DNA from: JAKFWI01 sp031398975
Lineage (GTDB): Bacteria; Pseudomonadota; Alphaproteobacteria; Caulobacterales; Aquidulcibacteraceae
Reading direction: 5' to 3'
DNA length: 64,000 nt
Assembly: GCA_031398975.1 (NCBI GenBank)
Contig: JANNOI010000028.1
Span: 1 to 64,000, forward strand
Shown: positions 49,730 through 59,203 of the stretch, piece by piece
Layout: every line of letters starts with the position of its first letter
Position numbering within the stretch: position 1 is the first letter of the stretch
Notes under the pieces: model-generated
The model's input: only the letters and a program-made list of their open reading frames with translations
Told to the model about the DNA's origin: nothing
Database searches by the model: none
Position numbers and translations under genes: made by a program

Positions 49730-50770
49730 ATGGCGGCTGCGCCCAGCAAACGCGAACAGAAGACGATCGAGTCCGCCGACGAATTGAGCGGGCCGGAGAA
49801 GGCCGCCGTGATCCTCCTGTCGCTCGGGGAGGAGGCGCAAAAGATCTGGGCCCTGCTCGACGATGACGAGATCAAGGAGATTTCCCAGGCAATGTCGACG
49901 CTGGGCGTCGTCAATGCGCCGGTGGTGGAAAGTCTGATTATCGACTTCGTGCAGAAGCTGTCGAGTTCGGGCACGCTCGTGGGCTCCTTCGACGCAACCC
50001 AGCGCCTGCTCGCGAGTTTCTTGTCCGAGGACAAAGTCAACGCCCTGATGGACGAGATCCGCGGTCCCGCGGGTCGCACGATGTGGGACAAGCTCGGCAA
50101 TGTGAACGAGGCCGTGCTCGCGAATTACCTGAAGAACGAATATCCCCAGACCGTGGCGGTGGTGCTCTCGAAGCTGCGCGCCGAGCATGCCTCGCGCGTG
50201 CTCGCCAACCTGCCGGAGGAATTCGCGATCGAGTGCGTGACGCGGATGCTGCGCATGGAGCCCGTGCAGCGCGAAATCCTGGACAAGATTGAGGAGACGC
50301 TGCGCAACGAGTTCATGTCCAACCTCTCCCACACCTCACGGCGCGACAGCCACGAGATGATGGCCGACATCTTCAACAGCTTCGATCGCCAGACGGAGAG
50401 CCGTTTCCTCGCCGCGCTCGAGGAGAAGAACCGCGATTCCGCCGACCGGATCCGGACGCTGATGTTTGTATTCGAGGATCTGAAGAAGCTGGACCCCGGC
50501 GGGGTACAGACTTTGCTGCGCGCCGCGCCGAAGGAACTTTTGCCGCTGGCGCTCAAGGGGGCCTCCGACGATCTGCGCCAATTGTTCTTCTCCAACATGT
50601 CCGAGCGCGCGGGCAAACTCCTGAAGGACGAGATGGCGACCATGGGGCCGGTGCGGCTCAAGGACGTGGACGCCGCCCAAGCGCAATTGGTGCTGACCGC
50701 GAAGGAACTCGCCGCCAAGGGCGAAATCCTGCTCGCCGAAAACGGCGCCGCCGACGAATTGATCTATTGA
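49730..50770 (+). CDS. fliG: Flagellar motor switch protein FliG
   Basis: A 346-aa rotor protein that links the MS ring to the C ring and contacts the stator. The N-terminal FliF-binding domain (LSGPEKAAVILLSLGEE) is followed by a middle domain with EYPQTVAVVLSKL (EHPQ motif variant with Tyr) and a C-terminal domain with charged rotor residues (DIFNSFDRQTESRFLAALEEKNRDSADRIRTLMFVFEDL). It starts 4 bases after fliF. Confidence 0.95.
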   Translation: MAAAPSKREQKTIESADELSGPEKAAVILLSLGEEAQKIWALLDDDEIKEISQAMSTLGVVNAPVVESLIIDFVQKLSSSGTLVGSFDATQRLLASFLSEDKVNALMDEIRGPAGRTMWDKLGNVNEAVLANYLKNEYPQTVAVVLSKLRAEHASRVLANLPEEFAIECVTRMLRMEPVQREILDKIEETLRNEFMSNLSHTSRRDSHEMMADIFNSFDRQTESRFLAALEEKNRDSADRIRTLMFVFEDLKKLDPGGVQTLLRAAPKELLPLALKGASDDLRQLFFSNMSERAGKLLKDEMATMGPVRLKDVDAAQAQLVLTAKELAAKGEILLAENGAADELIY

Positions 50771-50781
50771 GGACGCCCGCC

Positions 50782-51411
50782 TTGAACGCCATCCGCAAAT
50801 TCAACTTCGAAACGGTGTTCGCGCCCGACGGCGCCATCGTGCGCGACGGCTCTGGCTTTCGCACCCAGTTTGACGCCGAAGAGGTCGCGGCCGAACGGGC
50901 AAGCGCCTTCGCCGAGGGGGAGCGATCGGAACTGGCGCGCGCGGAGAAGGCGGCCGCGGACGCGCTCGTCACGCTGGCGCAGCAGATGAAGCAGCTTCTC
51001 GCCGCGCTCGGCGCGGAGAGCCGCCAACTGAAGCAGGAAGGCATGGCGGTGGCGCTGGCCGCTGCCCGGCTTGTGGCGGACTCAGCGCTCGATGCGTTCG
51101 GCGCGGCGCGCGTGGAGGCCGCCGTCGGCGACGCGATGGAGACTTTGAGGGACAATCCGCGGCTTTCCGTGCGGGTCCACCCAAGTCTGATCGAGGCGTT
51201 GCGGCCGCGCCTGGTAGAGGCGGCCGCCGCCCACGGCTATGGCGGCGCCCTCCTCGTGCGCGCCGACCCACAGGTGCGGGGCGGCGATGTGCGCCTGGAG
51301 TGGGCGGACGGGGCGATCGTGCACGACCGGCAGGAGGCGTTCGCCCGCGTCGAGGCCGCCATCGCCCACCACCTTCGCGAACAGGCTTCGCCCGAGGAGG
51401 CCCGCCCATGA
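50782..51411 (+). CDS. fliH: FliH/FlbE-like flagellar export regulator
   Basis: A 209-aa protein in the position of Caulobacter flbE (fliH). An N-terminal KFNFETVF motif, a long Ala/Glu-rich helical stalk and a C-terminal domain (LSVRVHPSLIEALRPRLVEAAAAHGYGGALLVRADPQVRGGDVRLEWADG) match FliH/YscL stators, which hold the FliI ATPase and dock it at FliN. The TTG at 50782 is used because GAGG lies 9 bases upstream; a TTG at 50767 overlapping the fliG stop is the alternative. Its stop overlaps the fliN ATG. Confidence 0.82.
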   Translation: MNAIRKFNFETVFAPDGAIVRDGSGFRTQFDAEEVAAERASAFAEGERSELARAEKAAADALVTLAQQMKQLLAALGAESRQLKQEGMAVALAAARLVADSALDAFGAARVEAAVGDAMETLRDNPRLSVRVHPSLIEALRPRLVEAAAAHGYGGALLVRADPQVRGGDVRLEWADGAIVHDRQEAFARVEAAIAHHLREQASPEEARP

Positions 51412-51752
51412 GCACCGATCCCCGCGACGATCTTCAATTGGAGGAACTTAGCCCCGACGCGTCCGTCCCTCCCGCCATGGAAGAGGATTTCGTCAAGACC
51501 GCCGCGGACCTCGCGCCGGTGTTTGACGTGCCGGTCCATATCCAGGCCGTGCTCGGCAAGACGAGCCTCGATGTCTCGCAATTGCTGCGCCTTAACCGCG
51601 GCTCGATCCTCGAGCTCGACCGCAAAGTCGGCGAGGCGATCGACATCTATGTCAATAACCGCCTCGTAGCGCGGGGCGAAGTGGTGGTGGTGGACGATCG
51701 CCTCGGGGTGACGATGACGGAGATCATCAAGGACGGAGACGGCGCCGGATGA
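51408..51752 (+). CDS. fliN: Flagellar motor switch protein FliN
   Basis: A 114-aa C-ring component. The SpoA domain is complete: DVPVHIQAVLGKTSLDVSQLLRLNRGSILELDRKVGEAIDIYVNNRLVARGEVVVVDDRLGVTMTEII. An acidic N-terminal tail of about 35 residues, which in other bacteria contacts FliH, precedes it. Its start overlaps the fliH stop (ATGA) and flbD begins 28 bases later. Confidence 0.94.
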   Translation: MSTDPRDDLQLEELSPDASVPPAMEEDFVKTAADLAPVFDVPVHIQAVLGKTSLDVSQLLRLNRGSILELDRKVGEAIDIYVNNRLVARGEVVVVDDRLGVTMTEIIKDGDGAG

Positions 51753-51780
51753 GCCGCGCCGGGATGGAAGGAGGGCGCTG

Positions 51781-53136
51781 ATGCGCATCATGATCGTGGG
51801 CCCGCTGAACGGGCAGATCGCGGCCGCCACCAAAATCGCGCTCGATCGCGGGGCCAAGGTGGTGCAGGTCGATACGGTGGTGCAGGCCACCGCGGCGCTG
51901 CGCGCGGGCAAGGGCGCGGACCTTCTGATGGTCGATGTCGCGCTTGACATCGCCGCGCTGATCGCCGCCAACGAGGCTGAGCGCATCCGCGTGCCGGTGG
52001 TGGCGTGCGGGGTGAGCGCAGACCCTGGCGTGGCGGCCGCCGCCATCCGCGCAGGCGCGAAGGAATTCATTCCCCTTCCTCCGGAACCGGAATTGATCGC
52101 CGCCGTGCTCGCCGCCGTGTGCGACGACGAGCGCCCGATGATCGCCGACGATCCCGCCATGCGCCAAGTCTGTGCGCTGGCGGACCAGATCGCCCCCTCC
52201 GACGCCTCGATTCTGATCACCGGCGAGAGCGGCGTCGGCAAGGAGGTCATGGCGCGCTACGTGCACAGACGATCCAAGCGCGCCGAGGCCCCGTTCGTCG
52301 CCGTCAATTGCGCCGCGATCCCCGACAATCTCCTCGAAAGCGAGTTGTTTGGCCATGAAAAGGGCGCGTTCACCGGCGCGCTCGCCCGGCGCATCGGCAA
52401 GTTCGAGGAGGCCGACGGCGGCACCCTGCTGCTGGACGAAATCTCGGAGATGGACGCGCGCCTGCAGGCTAAGTTGCTACGCGCCATCCAGGAACGCTGC
52501 ATCGACCGCGTGGGCGGCGCAAAGCCCGTGCCTGTAGACATCCGCATCATCGCGACCTCCAATCGCGATTTGGGCGAGGCGGTGCGCGAGGGGGTTTTCC
52601 GTCAAGACTTGCTCTATCGCCTGAACGTGGTGAACCTCGCCATCCCCCCGCTGCGCGAGCGGCGCAAGGACATCGCAGCGCTGGCGCGCTTCTTCATCGA
52701 GAAATATGCGCGCGCGAACGGGCGCCCGGTCAAGGCGCTTTCGCCTGCGGGGCTGGAGCAGGTGTTGAGCCATCGCTGGCTTGGCAATGTGCGCGAACTC
52801 GAGAACGCCATGCACCGCGCGGTGCTGTTGTCGAGCGAGGCCGAGATCGGCCCCGAGGCGATCCGCATGCCCGACGGCGCGCCCACCGGCGCAGGCGTGG
52901 ATGAGACCACCCGCTATGCGGTGGAGGCCGCGGCGGCGGCGCGCAACCTGGTGGGCCAGACGGTGGCGGCGGTGGAGCAGGACCTGATCCTGCAGACTTT
53001 GGCCCATTGCCTGGGCAACCGCACCCACGCCGCGCACATCCTGGGGATATCCATCCGCACGCTGCGCAACAAGCTGAAGCAATATTCCGACGAAGGCCTG
53101 GACGTGACCCCGCCCGCCATCGGCGTCGCCGCCTGA
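51781..53136 (+). CDS. flbD: Sigma-54-dependent flagellar transcription regulator FlbD
   Basis: A 451-aa enhancer-binding protein that activates late flagellar promoters with sigma-54. The receiver-like N-terminus (1-112) keeps Asp52 but lacks the usual acidic pair (MIVGPLNG) and the KP loop (EFIPLP), so phosphorylation may be unusual, as in Caulobacter FlbD. The AAA+ domain follows with ITGESGVGKE (Walker A), GHEKGAFTGALARR (sigma-54 loop) and GGTLLLDEISEM (Walker B). The Fis-type HTH (THAAHILGISIRTLRNKLKQY) is near the C-terminus. Likely targets in this window are the two divergent promoters between flgK and fliK. Confidence 0.93.
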   Translation: MRIMIVGPLNGQIAAATKIALDRGAKVVQVDTVVQATAALRAGKGADLLMVDVALDIAALIAANEAERIRVPVVACGVSADPGVAAAAIRAGAKEFIPLPPEPELIAAVLAAVCDDERPMIADDPAMRQVCALADQIAPSDASILITGESGVGKEVMARYVHRRSKRAEAPFVAVNCAAIPDNLLESELFGHEKGAFTGALARRIGKFEEADGGTLLLDEISEMDARLQAKLLRAIQERCIDRVGGAKPVPVDIRIIATSNRDLGEAVREGVFRQDLLYRLNVVNLAIPPLRERRKDIAALARFFIEKYARANGRPVKALSPAGLEQVLSHRWLGNVRELENAMHRAVLLSSEAEIGPEAIRMPDGAPTGAGVDETTRYAVEAAAAARNLVGQTVAAVEQDLILQTLAHCLGNRTHAAHILGISIRTLRNKLKQYSDEGLDVTPPAIGVAA

Positions 53137-53160
53137 TCCTGACTTCGAAACGAGACCGAC

Positions 53161-55260
53161 ATGGCTGACACCGCCCTCGCGCCGCGCCCCGCTATTGACT
53201 TCGCCGCCATCCGCAACGCGCTGCTGCGCGGGGATGTGGCGCTGGCCGCCTTGGTTTTGGGGGTGCTGGCGATCCTGCTGACGCCGGTGCCGGCGTGGGC
53301 GCTCGACTTCCTGCTCGCCTTGTCGGTGACGATATCGATCCTGGTGCTGTTGACGGCCTTGTTCATCAAGCGCCCGCTCGAGTTCACGGCCTTCCCGACC
53401 GTGCTCCTGCTGACCACCCTGTTCCGCCTGGCGCTGAACGTCGCCTCCACCCGCCTCATCCTAAGCCACGGGCACGAGGGCCACGACGCCGCGGGCCAGG
53501 TGATCAAGGCGTTCGGCGATTTCGTGATGGGCGGCAATTTCATCATCGGGGTGGTGGTGTTCATCATCCTGATCATCGTCAACTTCATCGTCATCACGAA
53601 GGGTTCCACGCGCATCGCCGAGGTCGCGGCCCGATTTACGCTGGACTCCATGCCCGGCAAGCAGATGGCGATCGACGCCGACCTCTCCTCCGGCCTCATC
53701 AATGAGAGCGAGGCGCGAAAGCGGCGCAAGGACCTCGAAGACGAGAGCAATTTCTACGGCGCGATGGACGGCGCCTCCAAGTTTGTCCGCGGCGACGCGA
53801 TGGCGGCGATCCTGATCGTAGCGATCAACATCGTGGGCGGCATCGTGATCGGGGTGATGAGCCACGGCGTGCCCTGGGCGGAAGCGGCCGACACCTATAC
53901 CCGCCTGACGGTGGGCGAGGGCCTCGTGGCGCAGATCCCGGCGCTGATCATCTCGGTGGCCGCAGGTCTGCTCGTGGCGAAGTCTGGCGTGGAGGGCTCC
54001 GCCGACCGCGCGCTGGCGCGCCAGTTCGCGAACTATCCTCAGGCGCTGGGCATCGTCTCGGCGTGCGCGTTCCTGGTGGGGGTGCTGCCGGGCATGCCGC
54101 TCGTGCCGTTCTGGGCGCTGGCTTTAGGCTCGGGGCTGCTGGCCTGGAACGTGCGCCGCACCGTCAAGACAAGCGAGGCCGCCGCGCGCGCCAAGGCCCA
54201 AGCCGAAGCCGCCGTCCCGCCCGTGGAGGAGACCCCGGCCGCGGCGCTGGCGATGGATGAATTGCGCGTCGAACTTGGGTTCGGCCTGCTTGGGCTGCTC
54301 AACGAAGTGCAGGGGCGGCGTCTGACGGATCAGATCAAGGCGCTGCGCAAGAGTTTGGCGCAAGAACTGGGCTTCGTGACCCCGCCCGTGCGCATCCTGG
54401 ACAATGTCCAGCTGCCGTCGGACCGCTACGCCATTCGGGTGCGGGAGATGGAGGCCGGGGGCGGACGGCTGAAGCTCGGCGCATTGTTGACCATGGACCC
54501 CTCCGGGCGCGGCGTCGCGCTGCCGGGGGAGAAGGTCAAAGAGCCCGCCTTCGGCCTCGATGCGGCCTGGATCGACGAAAGCGCCCGCGAGGAGGCGACG
54601 TTCCGCGGCTACACCGTCGTCGATCCCGCCACGGTGCTCACCACGCACCTGACCGAGATCATCAAAGACCACCTGCCCGACCTCCTGACCTTCTCCGAGA
54701 CCAAAAAGCTGATCAAGGACCTCCCGAAGGAAACCCAAAGTCTGCTCGAGGACGTGGCCCCGGCCCACATCTCCTGGAGCGGCGTGCAGCGTGTGTTGCA
54801 GAACCTGCTGCGCGAGCGCGTTTCCATCCGCGACCTCTCCGCCATCGTCGAGGCGATCGCGGAGGCCGCGCCCGGCGCCCATGACCTGACTTTGATCACC
54901 GAACATGTGCGCGCGCGGCTGGGCCGCCAGCTTTGCTTCCAGCACCGCGGCGCGGACGGTGCCCTGCCGATCGTGACCCTTTCCCCTGCCTGGGAGCAGG
55001 AATTCGCCTCCGCGCTGGTGGGCGACAAGGGCGAGCGCACGCTGGCGCTCGCCCCCTCCAAGCTGCACCAATTCGTGGCCGACGTGCGCACCGCATTCGA
55101 GCGCGCCGCTGGCGGGGGCGAAACCCCGGTCCTGCTCACGAGCCCGCTGATCCGGCCCTATGTGCGGTCCCTGATCGAGCGCTTCCGGCCCATGAGCATC
55201 GTGATGAGCCAGAACGAGGTGCACCCGAAGGCCAAGCTGCGCGCGCTGGGCATGGTGTAA
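53161..55260 (+). CDS. flhA: Flagellar type III export gate protein FlhA
   Basis: A 699-aa inner-membrane protein. Eight predicted helices lie in the first 320 residues with the conserved FPTVLLLTTLFRLALNVASTRLIL and the FHIPEP-region signature FVRGDAMAAILIVAINIVGG. A linker leads to the cytosolic nonamer-forming domain (about 365-690), which receives chaperone-bound substrates. It starts 24 bases after flbD with no obvious terminator, so it probably belongs to the fliF operon. Confidence 0.95.
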   Translation: MADTALAPRPAIDFAAIRNALLRGDVALAALVLGVLAILLTPVPAWALDFLLALSVTISILVLLTALFIKRPLEFTAFPTVLLLTTLFRLALNVASTRLILSHGHEGHDAAGQVIKAFGDFVMGGNFIIGVVVFIILIIVNFIVITKGSTRIAEVAARFTLDSMPGKQMAIDADLSSGLINESEARKRRKDLEDESNFYGAMDGASKFVRGDAMAAILIVAINIVGGIVIGVMSHGVPWAEAADTYTRLTVGEGLVAQIPALIISVAAGLLVAKSGVEGSADRALARQFANYPQALGIVSACAFLVGVLPGMPLVPFWALALGSGLLAWNVRRTVKTSEAAARAKAQAEAAVPPVEETPAAALAMDELRVELGFGLLGLLNEVQGRRLTDQIKALRKSLAQELGFVTPPVRILDNVQLPSDRYAIRVREMEAGGGRLKLGALLTMDPSGRGVALPGEKVKEPAFGLDAAWIDESAREEATFRGYTVVDPATVLTTHLTEIIKDHLPDLLTFSETKKLIKDLPKETQSLLEDVAPAHISWSGVQRVLQNLLRERVSIRDLSAIVEAIAEAAPGAHDLTLITEHVRARLGRQLCFQHRGADGALPIVTLSPAWEQEFASALVGDKGERTLALAPSKLHQFVADVRTAFERAAGGGETPVLLTSPLIRPYVRSLIERFRPMSIVMSQNEVHPKAKLRALGMV

Positions 55261-55283
55261 GCGCTGCGGAAGCGCGCACGTGC

Positions 55284-55298
55284 TTAACGCCGTCTAAA
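55284..55298. promoter_or_regulatory. Candidate CtrA box upstream of the FlhG-like gene
   Basis: TTAA (55284-55287), seven bases, TAAA (55295-55298): one mismatch to TTAA-N7-TTAA. It lies between flhA and the MinD/FlhG-like gene, whose preferred start is 57 bases downstream. Confidence 0.4.
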
Positions 55299-55354
55299 CG
55301 GTCTTGCCCGCAAGGATGAGCCGACGTCCCGCCTCCCCAGCGGAGCCGCACCGA

Positions 55355-56206
55355 ATGCCAAATCCAAGCCCGACTTCCCCCCACGCCCCCGGCGCACGCC
55401 TCCAGCCGCGCAAGGCGCGCCCTGCGCCGGCGCTCGCCCCGCGCGCGCCGCCCGCGCCGATCCTCGCCATCGCCTCCGGCAAGGGCGGGGTCGGCAAATC
55501 CTGGTTCTCGTGCACGCTGGCCTGCATCCATGCACGGCTGAACAAGCGCACCCTGCTGGTGGACGGCGATTTCGGCCTCGCCAATATTGACGTGCAGCTT
55601 GGCGTGCGCCCGCAGGCCGATCTCGCGGCGGTGATGCGGGGGTGGGTGGACCTCGAAGCCGCCGTCACCCCGATCCTCGGGGGCGCGGGCAAGCCCGGGG
55701 GCTTTGACCTCCTGCCGGGGCGCTCGGGCTCGGGGGCGCTTGCGGCTATGACGCTCGAGGAGGTGTCGAAGATCGTGTCCGGCGTATCGGCGCTCGCACT
55801 GCATTATGAGCGGCTGGTGCTCGATCTCGCGGCCGGGGCCGATCCCCAGATCATGCGCCTGGCGCGCGGCGCCGATCATGTGATCGTGGTCACCACCGAA
55901 GAGCCGCCCGCGCTGACCGACGCCTACGCCTTCATGAAGGTGCTGCGCCAGCACCGCAGCGACGTGGCCCCCTGGCTCGTGGTGAACATGGCCGAAAAGC
56001 GCGCCTCGGGGCGGCGCGTCTACGAGCAGCTCGCCAAGGCCTGCGAGACCTATCTCGATTTCCGCCCGCCGCTTGCGGGCATCATCCACCGCGACGCGCG
56101 CGTGCCCGACTGCATCCGCGCCCAGACGGCCCTGCCCGTGCGCCACCCCACCAGCCAAGCCTATGAGGATTGCCTGCGGATCGCGGAGGCGCTGGCGGCG
56201 GCCTGA
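55355..56206 (+). CDS. FlhG/MinD-like ATPase of the flagellar cluster
   Basis: A 283-aa ParA/MinD superfamily ATPase. The deviant Walker A is KGGVGKS at residues 43-49, then LLVDGDFGLANIDVQLGV and VLDLAAGADPQIM (switch regions). The MinD C-terminal amphipathic membrane helix is not obvious. FlhG (FleN) proteins restrict flagellar number and position, often with FlhF; flhF was not found here. ATG 55355 has GGAG nine bases upstream; starts at 55316 and 55304 are alternatives. Confidence 0.82.
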   Translation: MPNPSPTSPHAPGARLQPRKARPAPALAPRAPPAPILAIASGKGGVGKSWFSCTLACIHARLNKRTLLVDGDFGLANIDVQLGVRPQADLAAVMRGWVDLEAAVTPILGGAGKPGGFDLLPGRSGSGALAAMTLEEVSKIVSGVSALALHYERLVLDLAAGADPQIMRLARGADHVIVVTTEEPPALTDAYAFMKVLRQHRSDVAPWLVVNMAEKRASGRRVYEQLAKACETYLDFRPPLAGIIHRDARVPDCIRAQTALPVRHPTSQAYEDCLRIAEALAAA

Positions 56207-56229
56207 GGCGGCCGTTAAGCTCGGCGGCG

Positions 56230-57051
56230 ATGGATGAGCCCGACCGCCGCCGCGCCTTCGACGCGCTGATCGCGTTCTGGGCCGATGCCGGCGTAGAGGT
56301 GGGCGAGGCGCGCGCGCTGCTGCGCCAGCCCTCTCCAGGCGGCGCCGCCAAACCGGCCGCGCCGCCGCGCCCTGCCCCGGCCCCCGGCCTTGCCGTGGAG
56401 CGTCCGGCCCGCCCCTCCAAGGCGCCGCTGGAAGAGGGCCGCGCGCTCGCCGCGGCCGCGCCCGACTTGGCGGCTCTGCGCGAGGCGCTGACCCGGTTCG
56501 AAGGCTGCGCGCTGAAAAAGACCGCCCGCCAGCTCGTATTCAGCGACGGCGCGCCCGGCGCGGACGTGATGCTCATCGGCGAGGCGCCCGGCAAGGAGGA
56601 GGATGAGCAGGGCAAGCCCTTCGTCGGCCGCTCGGGCAAGCTGTTGGACGCGATGTTCGCCGCCATCGGCCTGTCGCGCGCCGACACACTTTTCATCTCC
56701 AACGTTATCTTCTGGCGTCCCCCCGGCAATCGCGCGCCGACGCAAGGCGAGATCGCCGCCTGCCTTCCCTTTATCGAGCGGGCGGTGGCGCTGGCGCGGC
56801 CGAAGCTCCTGGTCCTCGCCGGGGGCGTGGCGGCGCAGGCGCTGCTGCGCACCGATACGGGCGTCACCCGCCTGCGGGGCAAGCGCCTGTCCTACGCGCC
56901 GGAGGGCGCTTCGCCCGTCAACACGATGGTGATGCTTCATCCGGCATATCTGCTGCGACGGCCGCAGGAAAAGCGCCTGGCGTGGGCCGATCTGCTGGCG
57001 CTGGAGGCGTGGGCGGAGGAGGTCGGCGCCGCCCGGGGGCCGCGTCTGTAG
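56230..57051 (+). CDS. Uracil-DNA glycosylase, family 4-like
   Basis: A 273-aa enzyme that removes uracil from DNA. The N-terminal 85 residues are a Pro/Ala-rich extension. The catalytic domain has FEGCALKKTARQLVFSDG, GEAPGKEEDEQGKPFVGRSGKLLD and the HPAYLLRRP motif. Family 4 enzymes usually bind a [4Fe-4S] cluster through four Cys. Only one Cys is visible in the first cluster position, as I recall for other alphaproteobacterial members, so the cluster may be absent. It follows the FlhG gene closely (23 bases). This is the second UDG-fold protein in the window besides UdgX. Confidence 0.9.
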   Translation: MDEPDRRRAFDALIAFWADAGVEVGEARALLRQPSPGGAAKPAAPPRPAPAPGLAVERPARPSKAPLEEGRALAAAAPDLAALREALTRFEGCALKKTARQLVFSDGAPGADVMLIGEAPGKEEDEQGKPFVGRSGKLLDAMFAAIGLSRADTLFISNVIFWRPPGNRAPTQGEIAACLPFIERAVALARPKLLVLAGGVAAQALLRTDTGVTRLRGKRLSYAPEGASPVNTMVMLHPAYLLRRPQEKRLAWADLLALEAWAEEVGAARGPRL

Positions 57052-57071
57052 CGGGGCGGAAACGAGAAGCG

Positions 57072-58610
57072 ATGCGTGTGCAGGTCTGGGCGATTCTTGC
57101 GGGGCTGTGCGGGGCGATGGCCGCTGCGCCCGCGCACGCGGGCGGGCGGATCCTCATCCTGGCCGAGGCCGACGCCCGCGCCTACGAGGCCGCCTTCGCC
57201 GCCACCGCGCGCAGCGATTGGGCCGGCGCCGACGCAAGCCTCGCCCGGGTGCGCGATCCCGCGCTCGCGAGCCACGTCCTGGCCCGGCGCTACCTCTCGC
57301 CTTCCTACCGCGCGGACGCCACAGAACGCGCCGCCTGGCTGCGGGACAATCCCGATCATCCTTTGGCGCCCTTCATCCGCGGCAAGGCCGCCGCCATCGG
57401 ACCCTCTGCGCCGCTCCCCCCGCGGCGGGCCCGCCCGCTTCCGGGCGCGCCCCGCCCCCCGCCGGGGGACAATCCAGCCCTGCGCGCCGCGCTCGATCGG
57501 GCGGCCGAGCGCTTTGCGGAAGGCGATTTGGACACGGCCCAAACCCTTGCATCCGCGCATGTGGACGGCCCACGCGCCGGCCCGGCTTCTTTCCAGCTCG
57601 GCCTGATTTCCTTTCGCCGCGGGGACTGGCCGCAAGCGGCGGCCGCGTTCGACGCCGCCGCGCGCTGGGCGCACTGGGACGCCGGCGGGGCGGCGGGCGC
57701 CGCCTATTGGGGCGCGCGAGCGCATCTGGCGGCGGGGGCGCCCGGCCCGGCGCTGGCGCGCCTGCAGGCCGCGCTCGCGTGGCCCGCCACCTTCTACGGC
57801 CAGCTGGCCCAGGCCCAATTGGGGCGGGAGAGCCCGCTGCGCTTCATCGTTCCCCCGCTCGACGCCGAAAGCGCGCGCGCCTTCGTGCACGCCCATCCCC
57901 ACGCCCACCGGGCCGCCGCACTCGCCCAGATCGGGCGGCTTTCGGACGTGGAGCTCGAACTGACCGCGCTGCACCAGCGCTTGTCACCCGCCGAGGACGG
58001 CGTTTTCCTGGCGTTCGCGGAGGCCCTCGACGCGCCGGGGGCGCAATTGCGGGCGGCCGAATATGGCGGGCCGGACGTGGCGGCTGGCTTCTGCCCTCTG
58101 GGGGCGTTCGCGCCCGAGAACGGGTTTCGCGTGGACCGCGCCGTCGTGCTCGCAGTGACGCGCCAGGAAAGCCGGTTTCGGCCGCTGGCGGTCTCCTCCT
58201 CCAATGCGCGCGGGCTGATGCAGCTGCTCCCCTCCACCGCCGAAGACCTCGACGACAGACCCTTCAAGACCACCCCGGACCTCCTGCACGATCCCGATCT
58301 CAACATGCGCCTGGGCCAGACTTACCTCGAAATGCTGCTCGACCAGGTGGGCGGGGACAAGGATCTGGTGAAGCTGTTTGCGGCCTATAATGGCGGGCCA
58401 AACGCGTTGCGGGCCTGGCTTGAAGGGCCTGCGCCGCGCCACGATCCATTGATGGCGCTGGAAAGCCTGCCGCGGGCGGAGACGCGCGATTACGCCGAGC
58501 GGGTGCTCGCGGCCGTGGGCCTGTGCCGGGCGCGTCTGGCGCAAGGGTCGCACGAGTTCGAACAGCTCGCCGCCGGCAAGCCCGCCCGCTATCAGCGCCG
58601 CGACCGCTGA
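57072..58610 (+). CDS. Periplasmic lytic transglycosylase with TPR-like N-terminal region
   Basis: A 512-aa protein with signal peptide (VWAILAGLCGAMAAAPAHA). A helical, Ala-rich repeat region (about 25-340) is followed by an SLT domain with catalytic Glu in VTRQESRFRPLAVSSSNARGLMQLLPSTA and the substrate motif AAYNGGPNAL. It cleaves peptidoglycan to make room for envelope structures or for turnover. Close spacing to the UDG gene (20 bases) suggests co-transcription. Its 3' end overlaps the convergent DUF2064 gene by 19 bases. Confidence 0.92.
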   Translation: MRVQVWAILAGLCGAMAAAPAHAGGRILILAEADARAYEAAFAATARSDWAGADASLARVRDPALASHVLARRYLSPSYRADATERAAWLRDNPDHPLAPFIRGKAAAIGPSAPLPPRRARPLPGAPRPPPGDNPALRAALDRAAERFAEGDLDTAQTLASAHVDGPRAGPASFQLGLISFRRGDWPQAAAAFDAAARWAHWDAGGAAGAAYWGARAHLAAGAPGPALARLQAALAWPATFYGQLAQAQLGRESPLRFIVPPLDAESARAFVHAHPHAHRAAALAQIGRLSDVELELTALHQRLSPAEDGVFLAFAEALDAPGAQLRAAEYGGPDVAAGFCPLGAFAPENGFRVDRAVVLAVTRQESRFRPLAVSSSNARGLMQLLPSTAEDLDDRPFKTTPDLLHDPDLNMRLGQTYLEMLLDQVGGDKDLVKLFAAYNGGPNALRAWLEGPAPRHDPLMALESLPRAETRDYAERVLAAVGLCRARLAQGSHEFEQLAAGKPARYQRRDR

Positions 58611-59203
58611 ACCCAGCCGCGCCAATCGGCGCCGGTGTCGATGTCGGCCAGCTTCTCCAGCAGCACGGCCGGGCCGTCCAGCGCCGCCAGCAGGTCCGCG
58701 CACGCCGTCGGCGTCGACCACGCGACGTGGGCGAAGGCCTGCGCCGCGCGCCGGGGGACCCGCGCCGCCAGGATCCAGAACCCGCCGTCGAAGGTCGGCC
58801 CCACCGCATAGGGCGCGCGCCGCAACGCGGCGAAGGCGGCCGAGATATGGCGCCGCGTCAGGTCTGGGCAATCGGCGCCGATCACGGCGAGCGGCCCGCG
58901 CGCCTGCGCCCGGAAACGGCGCGCCAACCGATCGCCCAGATCCCCGCCGCCCTGCCCGATGCGCCGCACGTGACCGCACGCCGCCCCGTCCCACACCCCC
59001 GGCAGGCGCGCGCGGACGTCCCGGTCGGGCGCCGCCGCCAGCACGGTCTCCCAGCGGCCCCCGCCCACGGCCTGAAGGGTTCGGGCCTGCAGGAAGCGGT
59101 TGATGCGCCATGCCTGCGCTGCGCCGAGATCGTGGGCGAGCCGCGACTTGCCGCCCCCCAGGCGCGGCGTCTTGGCCATCACCACCAGCACCGGCCTAAT
59201 CAT
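58592..59203 (-). CDS. DUF2064 glycosyltransferase-like protein (TIGR04282 type)
   Basis: A 203-aa protein with a nucleotide-sugar-transferase-like fold: VLVVMAKTPRLGGGKSRLAHDLG, PLAVIGADCPDLTRRHI and VGPTFDGGFWILAAR. It is the typical partner of the TIGR04283 glycosyltransferase; the pair is labelled arsenosugar biosynthesis glycosyltransferases in databases, although the arsenic link may not hold everywhere. It overlaps its upstream partner by 8 bases. No arsenic genes are in the window. Confidence 0.85.
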   Translation of the reverse strand: MIRPVLVVMAKTPRLGGGKSRLAHDLGAAQAWRINRFLQARTLQAVGGGRWETVLAAAPDRDVRARLPGVWDGAACGHVRRIGQGGGDLGDRLARRFRAQARGPLAVIGADCPDLTRRHISAAFAALRRAPYAVGPTFDGGFWILAARVPRRAAQAFAHVAWSTPTACADLLAALDGPAVLLEKLADIDTGADWRGWVQRSRR

